Shown here: positions 51,842 through 60,997 of the stretch, one piece after another
How positions within the stretch are numbered: the first letter of the stretch is position 1
Layout of the letters: each line of letters opens with the position of its first letter
NCBI RefSeq assembly: GCF_004006295.1
Contig: NZ_CP026095.1
Span: forward strand, 1,102,001 to 1,166,000
DNA length: 64,000 nucleotides
DNA from: Peribacillus asahii
GTDB lineage: Bacteria; Bacillota; Bacilli; Bacillales; DSM-1321
Direction of reading: 5' to 3'
Program-made: the position numbers and the translations under genes
The notes under the pieces: model-generated
What the model was told of the DNA's origin: nothing
What the model saw: only the letters and a program-made list of their open reading frames with translations
Databases searched by the model: none

Positions 51842-53038
51842 ATGTTATTAGATGAACTAATGAAAAAATTAGATGAAAAAAAGGATCGTATCATTGAGAT
51901 TCGCCGTTATCTACATGAACATCCAGAACTTTCTTTCCAAGAAGAAGAAACGGCTAAATATATCAGCGATTTTTATACGGACGTGCCAGTGGATTCAGTT
52001 GAAACAAACTTCGGTGGTGAGCGTGGTGTCGTTGTAACCATTAAAGGTTCCAAGCCTGGAAAAACCATTGCTATTCGTGCTGATTTCGACGCCTTACCAA
52101 TCAAGGAAGAAACGGGGCTGCCTTTTGCATCCAAAAACGAAGGGGTTATGCATGCTTGTGGTCATGATGGTCATACAGCATACATGTTGGTGTTAGCTGA
52201 GACATTAGCTGAGTTTAAAGATCAACTAAAAGGTACGATTCGAGTTATTCATCAACCAGCAGAAGAAGCTCCTCCAGGCGGTGCGATCGGTATGATTAAA
52301 GCGGGTGTCCTTGATGGTGTAGATGCAATCATTGGAATTCATGTAATGAGCAACATGAAAACAGGTCATATTTATTACAGAAGCGGGAACACCCAAACAG
52401 GAAGATCCTATTTTAAATTAGTTGTTCAAGGGAGAGGTGGACATGGATCATCACCTCATCTAGCCAATGATGCTATTGTTGCAGCAAGCTCATTCGTCAT
52501 GAATTTACAAACAATAGTCAGTCGTCGAATCAATCCATTTGATACAGCTTCCGTTACCATTGGTAATTTTGATGGAAAAGGTACATTTAACGTAATCAAA
52601 GATGCCGTTACAATTGAAGGAGATGTTCGAACAATGTCTCCCGAAACTCGGGAAATTGTAGAAACCGGGGTGCGTGCGTTTGCGGAAGGATTAGAAAAAT
52701 CATATGGAGTAAAATCTACTCTTGAATATAACAATGATTATCCTGTTCTATATAATGATCCTGACGTAACGGAGCATGTACATCAAGCTCTAGAACAAGC
52801 TTCCATTCCAGAAGTAGAAGCGGTTTTGGAGACACCGCCACAGCCGCCTTCAGAAGATTTTGCTTACTATCTTGAAAAAATACCAGGATGTTTCTTCTAT
52901 GTCGGTGCTTGTCCTGAGTCAGGTGAAGCCTATCCGCATCATCATCCTAAATTTGATATCAATGAAAAAAGCCTTATCATTAGTGCTAAAGCTATGGCTG
53001 CTGTTGTAGCTTCTTACTGTGATGGGAGTGAGAAGTAA
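51842..53038 (+). CDS. M20-family metallo-amidohydrolase
   Basis: The 398-residue enzyme matches the M20D (hippurate hydrolase/N-acyl amino acid amidohydrolase) family: RRYLHEHPELSFQEEET, DFDALPIKEETGLPFASKNE, the metal ligands in MHACGHDGH, HQPAEEAPPGG and the C-terminal HHHPKFDINEKSL. It hydrolyses N-acyl or aryl-acyl amino acids using a two-metal centre. It lies 44 bp after the DHA2-like MFS gene with AGAGGGG before the ATG. B. subtilis relatives include YkuR, YhaA and YtnL. Confidence 0.88.
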   Translation: MLLDELMKKLDEKKDRIIEIRRYLHEHPELSFQEEETAKYISDFYTDVPVDSVETNFGGERGVVVTIKGSKPGKTIAIRADFDALPIKEETGLPFASKNEGVMHACGHDGHTAYMLVLAETLAEFKDQLKGTIRVIHQPAEEAPPGGAIGMIKAGVLDGVDAIIGIHVMSNMKTGHIYYRSGNTQTGRSYFKLVVQGRGGHGSSPHLANDAIVAASSFVMNLQTIVSRRINPFDTASVTIGNFDGKGTFNVIKDAVTIEGDVRTMSPETREIVETGVRAFAEGLEKSYGVKSTLEYNNDYPVLYNDPDVTEHVHQALEQASIPEVEAVLETPPQPPSEDFAYYLEKIPGCFFYVGACPESGEAYPHHHPKFDINEKSLIISAKAMAAVVASYCDGSEK

Positions 53039-53065
53039 GAGGATTTCCTCTGAATAAAGAAAATA

Positions 53066-53115
53066 AAAATAGCCCCATTATGGAATATTTAATTTCCTCA
53101 ATGGGGGCTATTTGT
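53066..53115 (+). terminator. Terminator after the amidohydrolase gene
   Basis: AAATAGCCCCATT and AATGGGGGCTATTT form a 13-bp stem with one bulge and a 20-nt loop, 28 bp past the stop codon. Confidence 0.85.
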
Positions 53116-53459
53116 TATTATTGTAGAAATATTTATGTGAAAGTTCATTATCAATGTCATAAATTATCCCTTGTGCATCAAGGCTTTTTAGACATAGATT
53201 TACTGGTGGGCAAAGGAGAAGAGGAAGAGTACGCTGAATCAGAAGTAACAAAAGTTTTGAGTTGCCCTGGAGAAAGAATAGTTGAAAGTCCAGCCTTTTT
53301 CTTTATTCAAGTAATCAAACAAGTTAAGAGAAGGTGGTTTAATCCTTCAAAATGAATTGGGGATATATTTGTATGAATGACTATGTTGCATTCTTTTATT
53401 TTTTTTGTTAATATCGTTTCATAGCTAACGATTATGAAAATTTAAAGAGGTGAGTCATT
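53116..53459. other. Intergenic region
   Basis: A plus-strand frame of 91 codons from 53080 runs through the terminator and lacks a ribosome binding site; I do not accept it as a gene. The right end holds AAAGAGGTGA, the likely site for the MarR gene. Confidence 0.45.
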
Positions 53460-53972
53460 ATTCATTTATTTAATGAGGATGGGGAACTGCTTCCTGAAGA
53501 AATAGATACGATTAATCGGTTAACTAAAATCCCTATTGATTCGTTAAATTTAGACGCGATTGCTGTGGTTACAAATATCTATCGGATTGCTCAAGGATTA
53601 AGAAATAAGATGGAACAGGAAGTTTTATCTGAATATGGATTATCATGGACGGCATTTTCTATGCTATATGATTTATGGATTTGGGAATCAATCGAGACCA
53701 AAAAATTAGCCGAGTCAGCAGGTGTTTCAAAAGCTACAGTTAGCAATATTACCAAAACACTCGAACGGAAAGACCTATGTTATAGAAAAAGTGACAACAG
53801 GGACAGAAGAATAACTTATCTTGTGTTAACAGATAAGGGAAAGCAAGTGATGGAGGATCTTTACCCAAGGTTCCATAAAGGCGAAGTAGAGATTGTTTCG
53901 GGTTTGTCTGTCGATGAACAAAAGAGTGTGACAAACCTGCTTAGAAAAGTCATTCGAGAAAATCATTTTTGA
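53460..53972 (+). CDS. MarR-family regulator (YwaE-like) with apparent ATT start
   Basis: The full frame encodes 170 residues with an N-terminal segment reading IHLFNEDGELLPEEIDTINR, then the MarR winged helix: LAESAGVSKATVSNITKTLERKDL and the wing RDRRITYLVLTDKGKQ. No ATG, GTG or TTG lies near the ribosome binding site AAAGAGGTGA; ATT at 53460 (or 53457) is correctly spaced. The first ordinary start, GTG 53565, has no site and would remove 35 well-formed residues. It precedes the T-box and tyrZ, as ywaE adjoins tyrZ in B. subtilis. Confidence 0.78.
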   Translation: MHLFNEDGELLPEEIDTINRLTKIPIDSLNLDAIAVVTNIYRIAQGLRNKMEQEVLSEYGLSWTAFSMLYDLWIWESIETKKLAESAGVSKATVSNITKTLERKDLCYRKSDNRDRRITYLVLTDKGKQVMEDLYPRFHKGEVEIVSGLSVDEQKSVTNLLRKVIRENHF

Positions 53973-54002
53973 TGATCGACAATAAAATATTGAAAAAGCA
54001 AT

Positions 54003-54236
54003 GACGGGAAATCCAGTAGTAGTTATCTCCCTGTTATATAGAGAGTCGATGGTTGGTGTAAATCGACACAAAGATAACACGAATTACATTCCTTGAGCTT
54101 TCTTTGTGAAACAGACAGTAGCAAAGAACGGATGAAACCGTTATACGTTAGAGTGGAAGGATTATATCCTTCAATAAGGGTGGTACCGCGTGCAAAGTTA
54201 AACCACGTCCCTTTTTTGGGATGTGGTTTTTTTATA
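54003..54236 (+). promoter_or_regulatory. Tyrosine T-box riboswitch
   Basis: The leader has the T-box sequence AGGGTGGTACCGCG at 54177-54190, a stem I region with specifier codon TAC (54085-54087, in GAATTACATT) and a terminator AACCACGTCCC/GGGATGTGGTT with a T-run at 54200-54234. Uncharged tRNA-Tyr should bind the specifier and T-box bulge and prevent termination, raising tyrZ expression when tyrosine is scarce. Confidence 0.93.
54200..54234 (+). terminator. T-box leader terminator
   Basis: Stem AAACCACGTCCC with GGGATGTGGTTT and a T-rich tail, mutually exclusive with the T-box antiterminator. It lies 24 bp before the tyrZ start. Confidence 0.9.
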
Positions 54237-54257
54237 TTTATTTTAGGAGGAACGAAG

Positions 54258-55505
54258 ATGAGTAATGTACTAGCACAATTAAACGAGGAACAACGAATAG
54301 AAGTAAAGAGACAAATGGCTATTTACAGCCAAGGCGTACAAGATATTATTCCAAATGAAGAGTTAGAAAATAAAATTGCAAAGTCCATTTTAGAGAATAA
54401 ACCATTAAAAATAAAATTAGGCTTAGACCCTTCTGCTCCAGATGTGCATCTTGGACATACTGTGGTACTTAACAAGATGAGGCAGTTTCAAGAAAATGGT
54501 CATATTATCCAGCTTATTATTGGTGACTTTACTGGGAAGATTGGAGATCCAACAGGAAAATCAGTGGCTAGAAAACAATTAACGGATGAAGAAGTGAAGC
54601 ATAATGCCAAAACATACTTCGAACAATTTGCAAAGGTTATAGATATGGAAAAAGTTGAGCTGCATTACAACTCTAAATGGTTATCTCAATTAAACTTTGA
54701 AGATGTCATTCAACTTGCAGGAAAAATAACCGTAGCAAGGCTTTTAGAGAGAGATGATTTTGAAGAACGAATTGCCTTTGGGAAACCAATTTCTCTGCAT
54801 GAATTCTTTTACCCATTAATGCAAGGATATGATTCCGTGATATTAGAATGTGATATAGAACTTGGTGGAACAGACCAGCATTTCAACATTTTGATGGGTA
54901 GACATTTTCAGGAGAAGTTCGGAAAAGAGAAGCAAGTAGCCTTGTTAATGCCATTATTAGAAGGGCTTGATGGTGTCGAGAAGATGTCTAAATCAAAGAA
55001 AAACTACATCGGTATTGATGAGAGTCCACAAGAAATGTACGGAAAAGCGATGTCCATCCCAGATGAATTAATGAATAAATACTTCGAATTAGTAACAGAT
55101 TTTACTCCTGAGCAAATTCAGTCCGTGAAAGGTCAAATTGAAACAGGTCAATTGCACCCAAGAGATGCAAAAATGTTACTTGGTAAGACAATCGTTAGAA
55201 TGTACCACGGAGTAGAAGCAGCTGAAAAAGCAGAACAGCATTTTATCTCAGTTTTCCAACAAGGGTTATTACCTGATGAGATTCCAGCAGTAGTATGGGA
55301 TGGAAACACAGAAGTCCCTGTCATAGATGTACTTGTTGAATTGCAATTATTAAGCTCCAAAAGCGAAGCCAGAAGAATGATTGAAAACAGAGGGGTAAAA
55401 ATAAACGGAAATAAGGTAGAAGATACGAGGCTGCAAGTTTCGATTACCGATGGACTAATCATACAAGTTGGGAAACGCAAATTTGTAAAAATTAAAACAT
55501 TATAA
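54258..55505 (+). CDS. tyrZ: Tyrosyl-tRNA synthetase, TyrZ type
   Basis: The 415-residue class I enzyme has the HIGH-type signature [14 protein letters not shown] after GLDPSAPDV, the KMSKS loop ([12 protein letters not shown]) and a C-terminal S4-like RNA-binding domain ([20 protein letters not shown]). The HLGHTVVL form identifies the TyrZ subtype rather than B. subtilis TyrS. ATG 54258 follows AGGAGGAACGA; the frame continues upstream into the T-box but that part is not translated. Controlled by the T-box. Confidence 0.93.
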   Translation: MSNVLAQLNEEQRIEVKRQMAIYSQGVQDIIPNEELENKIAKSILENKPLKIKLGLDPSAPDVHLGHTVVLNKMRQFQENGHIIQLIIGDFTGKIGDPTGKSVARKQLTDEEVKHNAKTYFEQFAKVIDMEKVELHYNSKWLSQLNFEDVIQLAGKITVARLLERDDFEERIAFGKPISLHEFFYPLMQGYDSVILECDIELGGTDQHFNILMGRHFQEKFGKEKQVALLMPLLEGLDGVEKMSKSKKNYIGIDESPQEMYGKAMSIPDELMNKYFELVTDFTPEQIQSVKGQIETGQLHPRDAKMLLGKTIVRMYHGVEAAEKAEQHFISVFQQGLLPDEIPAVVWDGNTEVPVIDVLVELQLLSSKSEARRMIENRGVKINGNKVEDTRLQVSITDGLIIQVGKRKFVKIKTL

Positions 55506-55517
55506 AGTACGATATAA

Positions 55518-55546
55518 AGGTACGGCTTAAAGTTGTACCTTTTTTC
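55518..55546 (+). terminator. Terminator after tyrZ
   Basis: AAAGGTAC and GTACCTTT arms with a short loop and six T, about 12 bp past the stop codon. Confidence 0.82.
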
Positions 55547-55656
55547 AGCCTTGTTAGTTTAGTTCAATAAGGTAAAGTTATGAATTTTTATAAATAACCT
55601 ATAATTTTCTTTATGTACTGGAGCTGATATGTTAAAGAAAAGAAAGGGGAATGACA

Positions 55657-56400
55657 ATGAGAATTTTTGATGCACATTTTCATATTATTGATTTTGATTT
55701 TCCAATTATCGAAAACCAAGGATATTTGCCGCCTAGTTATGTTGTAGAAGATTATCAAAATGAAACTGCTGATTTAAATGTATTAGGTGGAGCTATTGTA
55801 TCAGGGTCATTCCAAGGGTTTGATCAAGAATATTTATTAAAGGCACTAAAACAACTGGGCTCAACATTTTGTGGCGTAACACAATTACCTTTTACAGTGA
55901 CGGACGAAGAAATACTACATTTAAATGAGAATGGGGTAAAAGCATTACGCTTTAATATTAAAAGAGGTGGTTCAGAAGATTTATCGAAGCTGGATTACTT
56001 TGCTAGAAGAGTTCATGATTTAGTAGGATGGCATAGTGAGCTTTATATTGATGCAAAAGAGTTACCCGAAATTGCATCTACTATTGAAAAATTACCGGCT
56101 ATATCAATCGACCATTTAGGATTATCAGAAGAAGGATTACCGCATTTATTAAAATTAGTTGATAAAGGCATACACGTAAAAGCAACAGGATTTGGACGTG
56201 TGGAACTAAATGTTGAAAATGCTTTAAAATCCATATATGAGACAAATCCAGATGCTCTTATGTTTGGAACAGATTTACCATCCACAAGAGCAAAAAGACC
56301 TTTTGAGTATGGAGATATTGAATTGATTCAACAGTTATTTGATGAACAAGCTACGGATAAAATCCTGTATACGAATGCTTTCAAATGGTATTTCAAGTAA
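55657..56400 (+). CDS. Amidohydrolase-family protein (TIM-barrel metal hydrolase)
   Basis: The 247-residue protein matches the amidohydrolase 2 family: MRIFDAHFHIIDFDFP with the HxH metal ligands, a late ISIDHLGLS His, and FGTDLPSTR with the catalytic Asp at the C-terminal end. Relatives are lactonases or decarboxylases acting on cyclic carboxylates; the substrate is unknown. AAGGGGAATG precedes the start; ATG 55651 is an in-frame alternative. It stands alone. Confidence 0.82.
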   Translation: MRIFDAHFHIIDFDFPIIENQGYLPPSYVVEDYQNETADLNVLGGAIVSGSFQGFDQEYLLKALKQLGSTFCGVTQLPFTVTDEEILHLNENGVKALRFNIKRGGSEDLSKLDYFARRVHDLVGWHSELYIDAKELPEIASTIEKLPAISIDHLGLSEEGLPHLLKLVDKGIHVKATGFGRVELNVENALKSIYETNPDALMFGTDLPSTRAKRPFEYGDIELIQQLFDEQATDKILYTNAFKWYFK

Positions 56401-56676
56401 TGTAGCTTTTATTAGATTTGGAATACACTTAAAGTACGGGGAGCATTAGTTAAAGCAGAATTAAGTGATTGTAGGTTGGAGAACTTCTTATAGTTATTCC
56501 ATTGAAGGATGCTGATCTTCAATAAGATATTTCTTTTTACATTACTGAAGAATTGGGTGGATTTTAATTCAGAGGTATCCTTAACGTTGTTAACCTGCGT
56601 TTTGCTAATGGTACCCGATACTTTAAAAGTTTAGGGGAGAATTATATATTTTTTTAAAAAATAAAAGGAGATTTCT
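56401..56676. other. Intergenic region before the homoserine dehydrogenase gene
   Basis: No gene or clear terminator is seen. The right end carries AAAAGGAG, the ribosome binding site of the next gene. Confidence 0.4.
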
Positions 56677-57699
56677 ATGCAGAAGAAAATCATATTAACT
56701 GGGTATGGCACCGTTGCAAAAGAGCTAATCAAACTGATTATTCACAATGGAGCTTCGATGAAAGAAAAATACGGATTTGACTTACTCGTAACTGGAATCG
56801 TTGGCAGTAAAGGAATGATTTACGAAGAAAAAGGAATCAAGCTTGAGAGCTTGATGGATTTCGGAACGGGTTCGGAAGCACTTTTGAGATATTCGGAATA
56901 TTTCAAGCTCCCTTTTACTGAACCAATTTTTCAAGGAGATGTCTTGATCGAGTGCTCTCCGACAAATATAGAAACGGGAGAACCAGCACTTGGCTATATT
57001 CAGAAATCTATCGTGAATGGGATGGATATTGTCTCTGTTTCAAAAGGAGCACTTGTAAAGTCATTCAATGAAATTAAAACACAAGCAGCCAAGTATGGTA
57101 GCCGATTAAAATACAGCGGCGCAACCGCCGCAGCCTTACCAACGCTTGATATAGGAGAATATAGTTTAGCAGGATGCACGATTACTCGTATTGAAGGCAT
57201 TTTAAATGGAACCTCCAATTTCATTTTAGCAAGCATGAGCGAGAACAATTTATCTTTTGAAGAAGCGCTAAAAATTGCACAGGAAAAAGGAATTGCGGAA
57301 GCAAACCCTGCTCTAGATGTGCAAGGATTTGATACGGCTTGCAAAATTCTCCTCCTCGCTAATGGATTTTTCGGAAGCAGCTTATTGATGGACGATGTAA
57401 AAATTAAAGGCATTGAACAAGTCACTAAGGAAGACATTCAGGAAGCTAAACAAAATGGCCGTACACTTAAGCTTCTAGCTAGTGCTTACAAAGAAGCTGG
57501 GAATGTAATCGTAGAAGTAAAACCATGTCAGCTCGAAAGTGAGCATCCTTTAGCTCATGTCAATGGAACAAATAAAGGTATCGTCTTTGAAACAATCGAA
57601 ATGGGGGCCGTTTGTGCAACTGGAGGAGCATCCCACCCAAGAGGAGCAGCAGCGGCAACATTAAAGGATGTCATTAATCTATATAGAGAAATGAATTAG
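56677..57699 (+). CDS. Homoserine dehydrogenase, short form without ACT domain
   Basis: The 340-residue enzyme has the Rossmann start KIILTGYGTVAKELIKLI and the homoserine dehydrogenase motifs SVSKGALVKSF, YSGATAAALPTLD, IEGILNGTSNFILASM and GFDTACKILLLAN. It should reduce aspartate semialdehyde to homoserine with NAD(P)H. It lacks the C-terminal ACT domain of biosynthetic Hom (B. subtilis Hom is about 433 residues), so threonine feedback is unlikely. It is not beside thrB or thrC, which suggests a paralog with a specialised role. Confidence 0.86.
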   Translation: MQKKIILTGYGTVAKELIKLIIHNGASMKEKYGFDLLVTGIVGSKGMIYEEKGIKLESLMDFGTGSEALLRYSEYFKLPFTEPIFQGDVLIECSPTNIETGEPALGYIQKSIVNGMDIVSVSKGALVKSFNEIKTQAAKYGSRLKYSGATAAALPTLDIGEYSLAGCTITRIEGILNGTSNFILASMSENNLSFEEALKIAQEKGIAEANPALDVQGFDTACKILLLANGFFGSSLLMDDVKIKGIEQVTKEDIQEAKQNGRTLKLLASAYKEAGNVIVEVKPCQLESEHPLAHVNGTNKGIVFETIEMGAVCATGGASHPRGAAAATLKDVINLYREMN

Positions 57700-58081
57700 A
57701 CCTGTTCCGATTTCGATAGTATTTTTTAGCAGGCAAGCTAGGAGTGGTTGTTCGAAAAGCAGGATCAGCAAGGGATGGTTACATGAAAGTGGGAATCTAA
57801 ATTTATTGAAATGTGGTTCTATTAGGGAAAATTGTTACTTATTCCAGGAAAATATATTACACTTGCCCAAGTTCATAAAGATTGGCCAAAAAATCATTAG
57901 ATTTCTCTTAAGATTGTGAAATATTATACTTAAAGTAACGGGAAGTGGTTGTTCAATTAGAGCAATCGCTTCTTGTGCTAATGGGTGCAGGGTAGTTGAA
58001 GAAGGAAATGGTTCTATTATGTCGAATTAAGGGTGATGCAGAAGATTTTGCAAAACATCATTGTTTGTGGAGGAAATAGCT
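57700..58081. other. Intergenic region with dispersed repeat
   Basis: No gene is seen. It contains the 33-bp repeat at 57949-57981 inside a longer AACGGGAAGTGG...GCTAATGGGTGCAGGG element. A GTGGAGGAAATAG site for the next gene is at the right edge. Confidence 0.5.
57949..57981 (+). repeat. 33-bp dispersed repeat, copy 2
   Basis: Identical over 33 bases to 13507-13539. It is embedded in an element that begins AACGGG and ends GGGTGCAGGG. Confidence 0.8.
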
Positions 58082-58948
58082 TTGGATACTATTACACACA
58101 CACTTTTTGGACTTTCATTATACGGTTCAATTCAGAAAGATAAGATGGATAGAAGGACAAAAATGGCTTATTTATTCACTTCTGTTGGAGCGAGTCAAAT
58201 TCCTGATAGCGATGTGATTTCTCAACTATGGGATACAGAAGGGCTTTATCAAATGTGGCATCGCGGCATTACTCACTCTATTTTTCTTACACCGATATGG
58301 GCTTTATTATTCTATGTCCTATGTCTGCTTTTCTTTAAAGTGAAGGATAAGCGGTTATTTTTTCTGGGATGGCTTGCGGTAGTTATTCATAATACCAGTG
58401 ATTTGTTTAATGCTTGGGGGACGGGGTATCTTGAACCATTTTCTCAAACAAGAATTACATTTGGAACCATCCCGATTATTGATTTTGTTTTCTGGGTTAT
58501 CATTGGCAGTGCTTATTTTTTATCAAAGAAGACGACGATTCTGAAGAAACCTTATTATTTTCGCGCAGCTTGGTTCTTAATAGTTCTTCATGTTAGCCTG
58601 CAAAGTGTACAAGGGTATTATTACTATCAAAAGTACAATCAAGATTGTGAGCAAATTGCTTTATCAGCCGGTTTTATCCCTACTACCTTTCAGGTCATTA
58701 CTAAACAAGAAGGAGTCGTAACCATCTTTCAGGATGGAATCTTCCAACGTAAAGAAATCCAATATGTACTTGAATCTAAAGAGGATGCAGACCTGGATTA
58801 TTTATTCTCAAAAAGCCCAAAAGCCAAGACTCTCTACCAATGGTCACCATTTGTAGTCATCATTGATGATGATAAACAACTCGGAATTTATGATCCGAGA
58901 TTCTACCGAAACGGCCAATCCTTCCTCTATGAATACATTACACATTAA
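58082..58948 (+). CDS. YfhP-like membrane-bound metal-dependent hydrolase family protein
   Basis: The 288-residue protein begins MDTITHTLFGLSLYG if TTG 58082 is used, has the HRGITHSIF motif near residue 60 and five helices, which identifies the YdjM/YfhP membrane-associated hydrolase family. Its C-terminal 110 residues are soluble. Family members are predicted metal hydrolases of unknown substrate. TTG 58082 has GTGGAGGAAATAG at ideal spacing; an upstream ATG at 58061 overlaps it. Confidence 0.82.
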   Translation: MDTITHTLFGLSLYGSIQKDKMDRRTKMAYLFTSVGASQIPDSDVISQLWDTEGLYQMWHRGITHSIFLTPIWALLFYVLCLLFFKVKDKRLFFLGWLAVVIHNTSDLFNAWGTGYLEPFSQTRITFGTIPIIDFVFWVIIGSAYFLSKKTTILKKPYYFRAAWFLIVLHVSLQSVQGYYYYQKYNQDCEQIALSAGFIPTTFQVITKQEGVVTIFQDGIFQRKEIQYVLESKEDADLDYLFSKSPKAKTLYQWSPFVVIIDDDKQLGIYDPRFYRNGQSFLYEYITH

Positions 58949-59015
58949 CGTTTTCATCATTTGTACTACTCATTACCTTAACAAGTTTGTGAACCGTAAA
59001 TTTAACAAATGCTTG

Positions 59016-59040
59016 GAGCTGCTATGTAGCAGCTTTTTTT
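59016..59040 (+). terminator. Terminator downstream of the YfhP-like gene
   Basis: AGCTGC and GCAGCT enclose TATGTA, followed by TTTTTTT, about 70 bp beyond the stop codon. Confidence 0.75.
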
Positions 59041-59251
59041 GCTTATTAAACAAAAGGGCGCAGAATAGCCGAAGAACCACCCGAAACATATGATATTTGC
59101 AGTATTTGTTTTTTGTTGAAATGATAACAAATAGCGTACAGAGAAGAATATGGATACATAATAAAGCCATATTCTTTAGGGTTACCTGTAGCTTATAAGG
59201 GCATTCTATTGTTAGTGAAACTTTCAACATATTTAGAAAGGAGAGAGGTGG
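59041..59251. other. TerC gene leader region
   Basis: About 210 bp precede the TerC gene. I looked for the Mn-sensing yybP-ykoY riboswitch that often precedes TerC-family genes and did not see its conserved blocks. GAAAGGAGAGAGG is the ribosome binding site. Confidence 0.4.
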
Positions 59252-60022
59252 ATGGAATCAATCTGGCTAGAGTATGCGTGGACATTGTTAATTCTAATTG
59301 GATTAGAAGGATTGTTATCGGCTGACAATGCCCTTGTACTAGCGGTTATAGCCAAGCATTTACCTGAAAGTCAGAAAAAAAAAGCTATAAATTACGGAAT
59401 TATTATGGCCTTCGTTTTCCGATTTGCTGCACTTTTTGCCATTTCTTTTATCGCAAACGTCTGGCAGGTTCAGGCGATAGGAGCAGCTTATCTTCTTTAC
59501 TTAGGTTTAAAGCATATCATTCAGGCCCGGTTCGGGAAAGAAAATGAGAATATTCATAAGGACGATGAAAAGGAATCCGCCGGGAAAGGTTTTTGGCCCA
59601 CAGTAGGGAAGATTGCTGTAGCTGATCTCGCTTTTGCGATTGATTCGATTCTAGCTGCGGTTGCTCTTGCCCTTGGTCTTCCAGATTCACCGCTTGATGA
59701 CTTTGGCGGCATGGATGGAGGACAGTTTATTGTTGTTGTTCTTGGAGGGCTTGCTGGTCTTATCTTGATTAAGTATGCAGCAACCTGGTTTGTGCAACTT
59801 CTCGATAAACGTCCAGCATTGGAAACGACAGCATATGCAATTGTTGCCTGGGTCGGTGTCAAACTTGCTGTCATTACTCTTGCCCATGAGGATATTGGTA
59901 TCTTAGATCATCATTTTCCTCACAGTACCGCTTGGACTCTGATTTTCTATGGAGTATTAGTTGGTATTGCTCTAATCGGTTGGTTTGCACCGGGCAATAA
60001 GTCGGTAAATCCTAAAAGGTGA
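59252..60022 (+). CDS. TerC-family membrane protein (YceF/MeeF-like)
   Basis: The 256-residue protein has seven or eight helices and the two TerC hallmark segments with membrane-embedded Asp residues: LEGLLSADNALVLAV near the N terminus and VADLAFAIDSILAAVALA in the middle. It is about the length of B. subtilis YceF (MeeF), which exports Mn2+ and supplies metal to secreted enzymes. A strong GGAGAGAGG site precedes the ATG. It is transcribed alone. Confidence 0.86.
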   Translation: MESIWLEYAWTLLILIGLEGLLSADNALVLAVIAKHLPESQKKKAINYGIIMAFVFRFAALFAISFIANVWQVQAIGAAYLLYLGLKHIIQARFGKENENIHKDDEKESAGKGFWPTVGKIAVADLAFAIDSILAAVALALGLPDSPLDDFGGMDGGQFIVVVLGGLAGLILIKYAATWFVQLLDKRPALETTAYAIVAWVGVKLAVITLAHEDIGILDHHFPHSTAWTLIFYGVLVGIALIGWFAPGNKSVNPKR

Positions 60023-60220
60023 CAAAGAATTCATGCGTATAAGCCTATATGAGGTTTCCGTTAAACACTGGTACTTTTTTCGCCGCTCTTGGGAAAGCGG
60101 ATTTTTGTGGCTTATAGGTGTCTATCGGGTGCGTTGATTTAAGTAGGATGAACGCACTTTTTCATGGAACGTCACAGTTCAATGAGAAAAGTATATATGT
60201 TTAGTTGATTATACGTTAAT
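60023..60220. other. Intergenic region with weak hairpin
   Basis: CCGCTCTTGGGAAAGCGG at about 60083-60100 followed by TTTTTG may terminate the TerC gene. No gene is present. Confidence 0.45.
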
Positions 60221-60256
60221 TAAAAAAGGCTGTCCTCGGGACAACCTTTTTTAATT
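60221..60256. terminator. Bidirectional terminator beside the GNAT gene
   Basis: AAAAAAGGCTGTCC and GGGACAACCTTTTTT form a stem with one mismatch and a tight loop. It lies 25 bp beyond the minus-strand GNAT stop codon. Confidence 0.85.
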
Positions 60257-60280
60257 AATGCCTAATCATTCATCTAGGTT

Positions 60281-60814
60281 TTATTCTGAAAAAGATTTTG
60301 AATACTGAACGACACCTTGTACATTTTCAAGAGAATTCTTTGTTAATTCTAGAGCCATAAATACTTCATCAGGAACCTCAAATGGAGCTTGTATATTCCA
60401 GAAGCTCGCCGGTTTAAAACCAAACTTTGGATAATAGTCTTTATGTCCTAAGACAATTACTGAACTAAACCCGTGCTCTTTTGCGTTCTTTAATGCAGCA
60501 TGAATTAATTGACTCCCAATTCCTTTTTTCTGATAATCAGGCGCAACAGAAACTGGAGCAAGTGCCAAAGAATCGACAGCGTTATTACTATCTACAATTT
60601 TTATTTTAGATAAAAGAATATGACCTACAATGTCTTTTTCTTGATTTAATGCGACTAATGAAAGTTCAGGAATAAATGCATCTGATTTTCTAATCCGATT
60701 TACAAGTACGTGTTCTTTCTTGTCGCTATATTCTTCATGTAAAAAGGCTTTTTTAACAATTTCTTCAGTCGTATTATATTCTTCAGTGAGTTCTTGTCTA
60801 ATTAAGATATCCAT
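60281..60814 (-). CDS. GNAT family N-acetyltransferase
   Basis: The 177-residue protein has the GNAT acetyl-CoA loop in LAPVSVAPDYQKKGIGSQLIHAAL (about residues 85-108) and the C-terminal segment GHKDYYPKFGFKPASFW, characteristic of the YhbS-like branch. The acceptor substrate is unknown. It is transcribed alone. The flanks of this gene recur, without the coding region, at 41.2-41.36 kb. Confidence 0.86.
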   Translation of the reverse strand: MDILIRQELTEEYNTTEEIVKKAFLHEEYSDKKEHVLVNRIRKSDAFIPELSLVALNQEKDIVGHILLSKIKIVDSNNAVDSLALAPVSVAPDYQKKGIGSQLIHAALKNAKEHGFSSVIVLGHKDYYPKFGFKPASFWNIQAPFEVPDEVFMALELTKNSLENVQGVVQYSKSFSE

Positions 60815-60909
60815 TTATAGTCCCCTATTCTTTTTGGTGAATGACACCTTTTTTATATCTATAAATGGCACTTCCTTAATGCACGAAGTCATTAAGAAAG
60901 TTTACTCCC

Positions 60910-60983
60910 CCAGCTCTAAACATAAGTTTAACAAACAAAAACCTCCAATTTAGTATGTACTCATTTTATAGAGTGATGTTATC
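60910..60983. repeat. Upstream flank of the GNAT gene, duplicated at 41.3 kb
   Basis: CATAAGTTTAACAAACAAAA and its surroundings match 41286-41355 with few differences. Together with 60242-60303 it shows that a whole locus was copied. Confidence 0.75.
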
Positions 60984-60997
60984 GGGGTCAACCTCGA

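Noticed and set aside
53080..53355. 91-codon plus-strand frame
   Set aside because: It starts within the terminator of the amidohydrolase gene and lacks a ribosome binding site and recognisable domain.
59041..59251. yybP-ykoY manganese riboswitch before the TerC gene
   Set aside because: The conserved sequence blocks of the motif are not visible in this leader.
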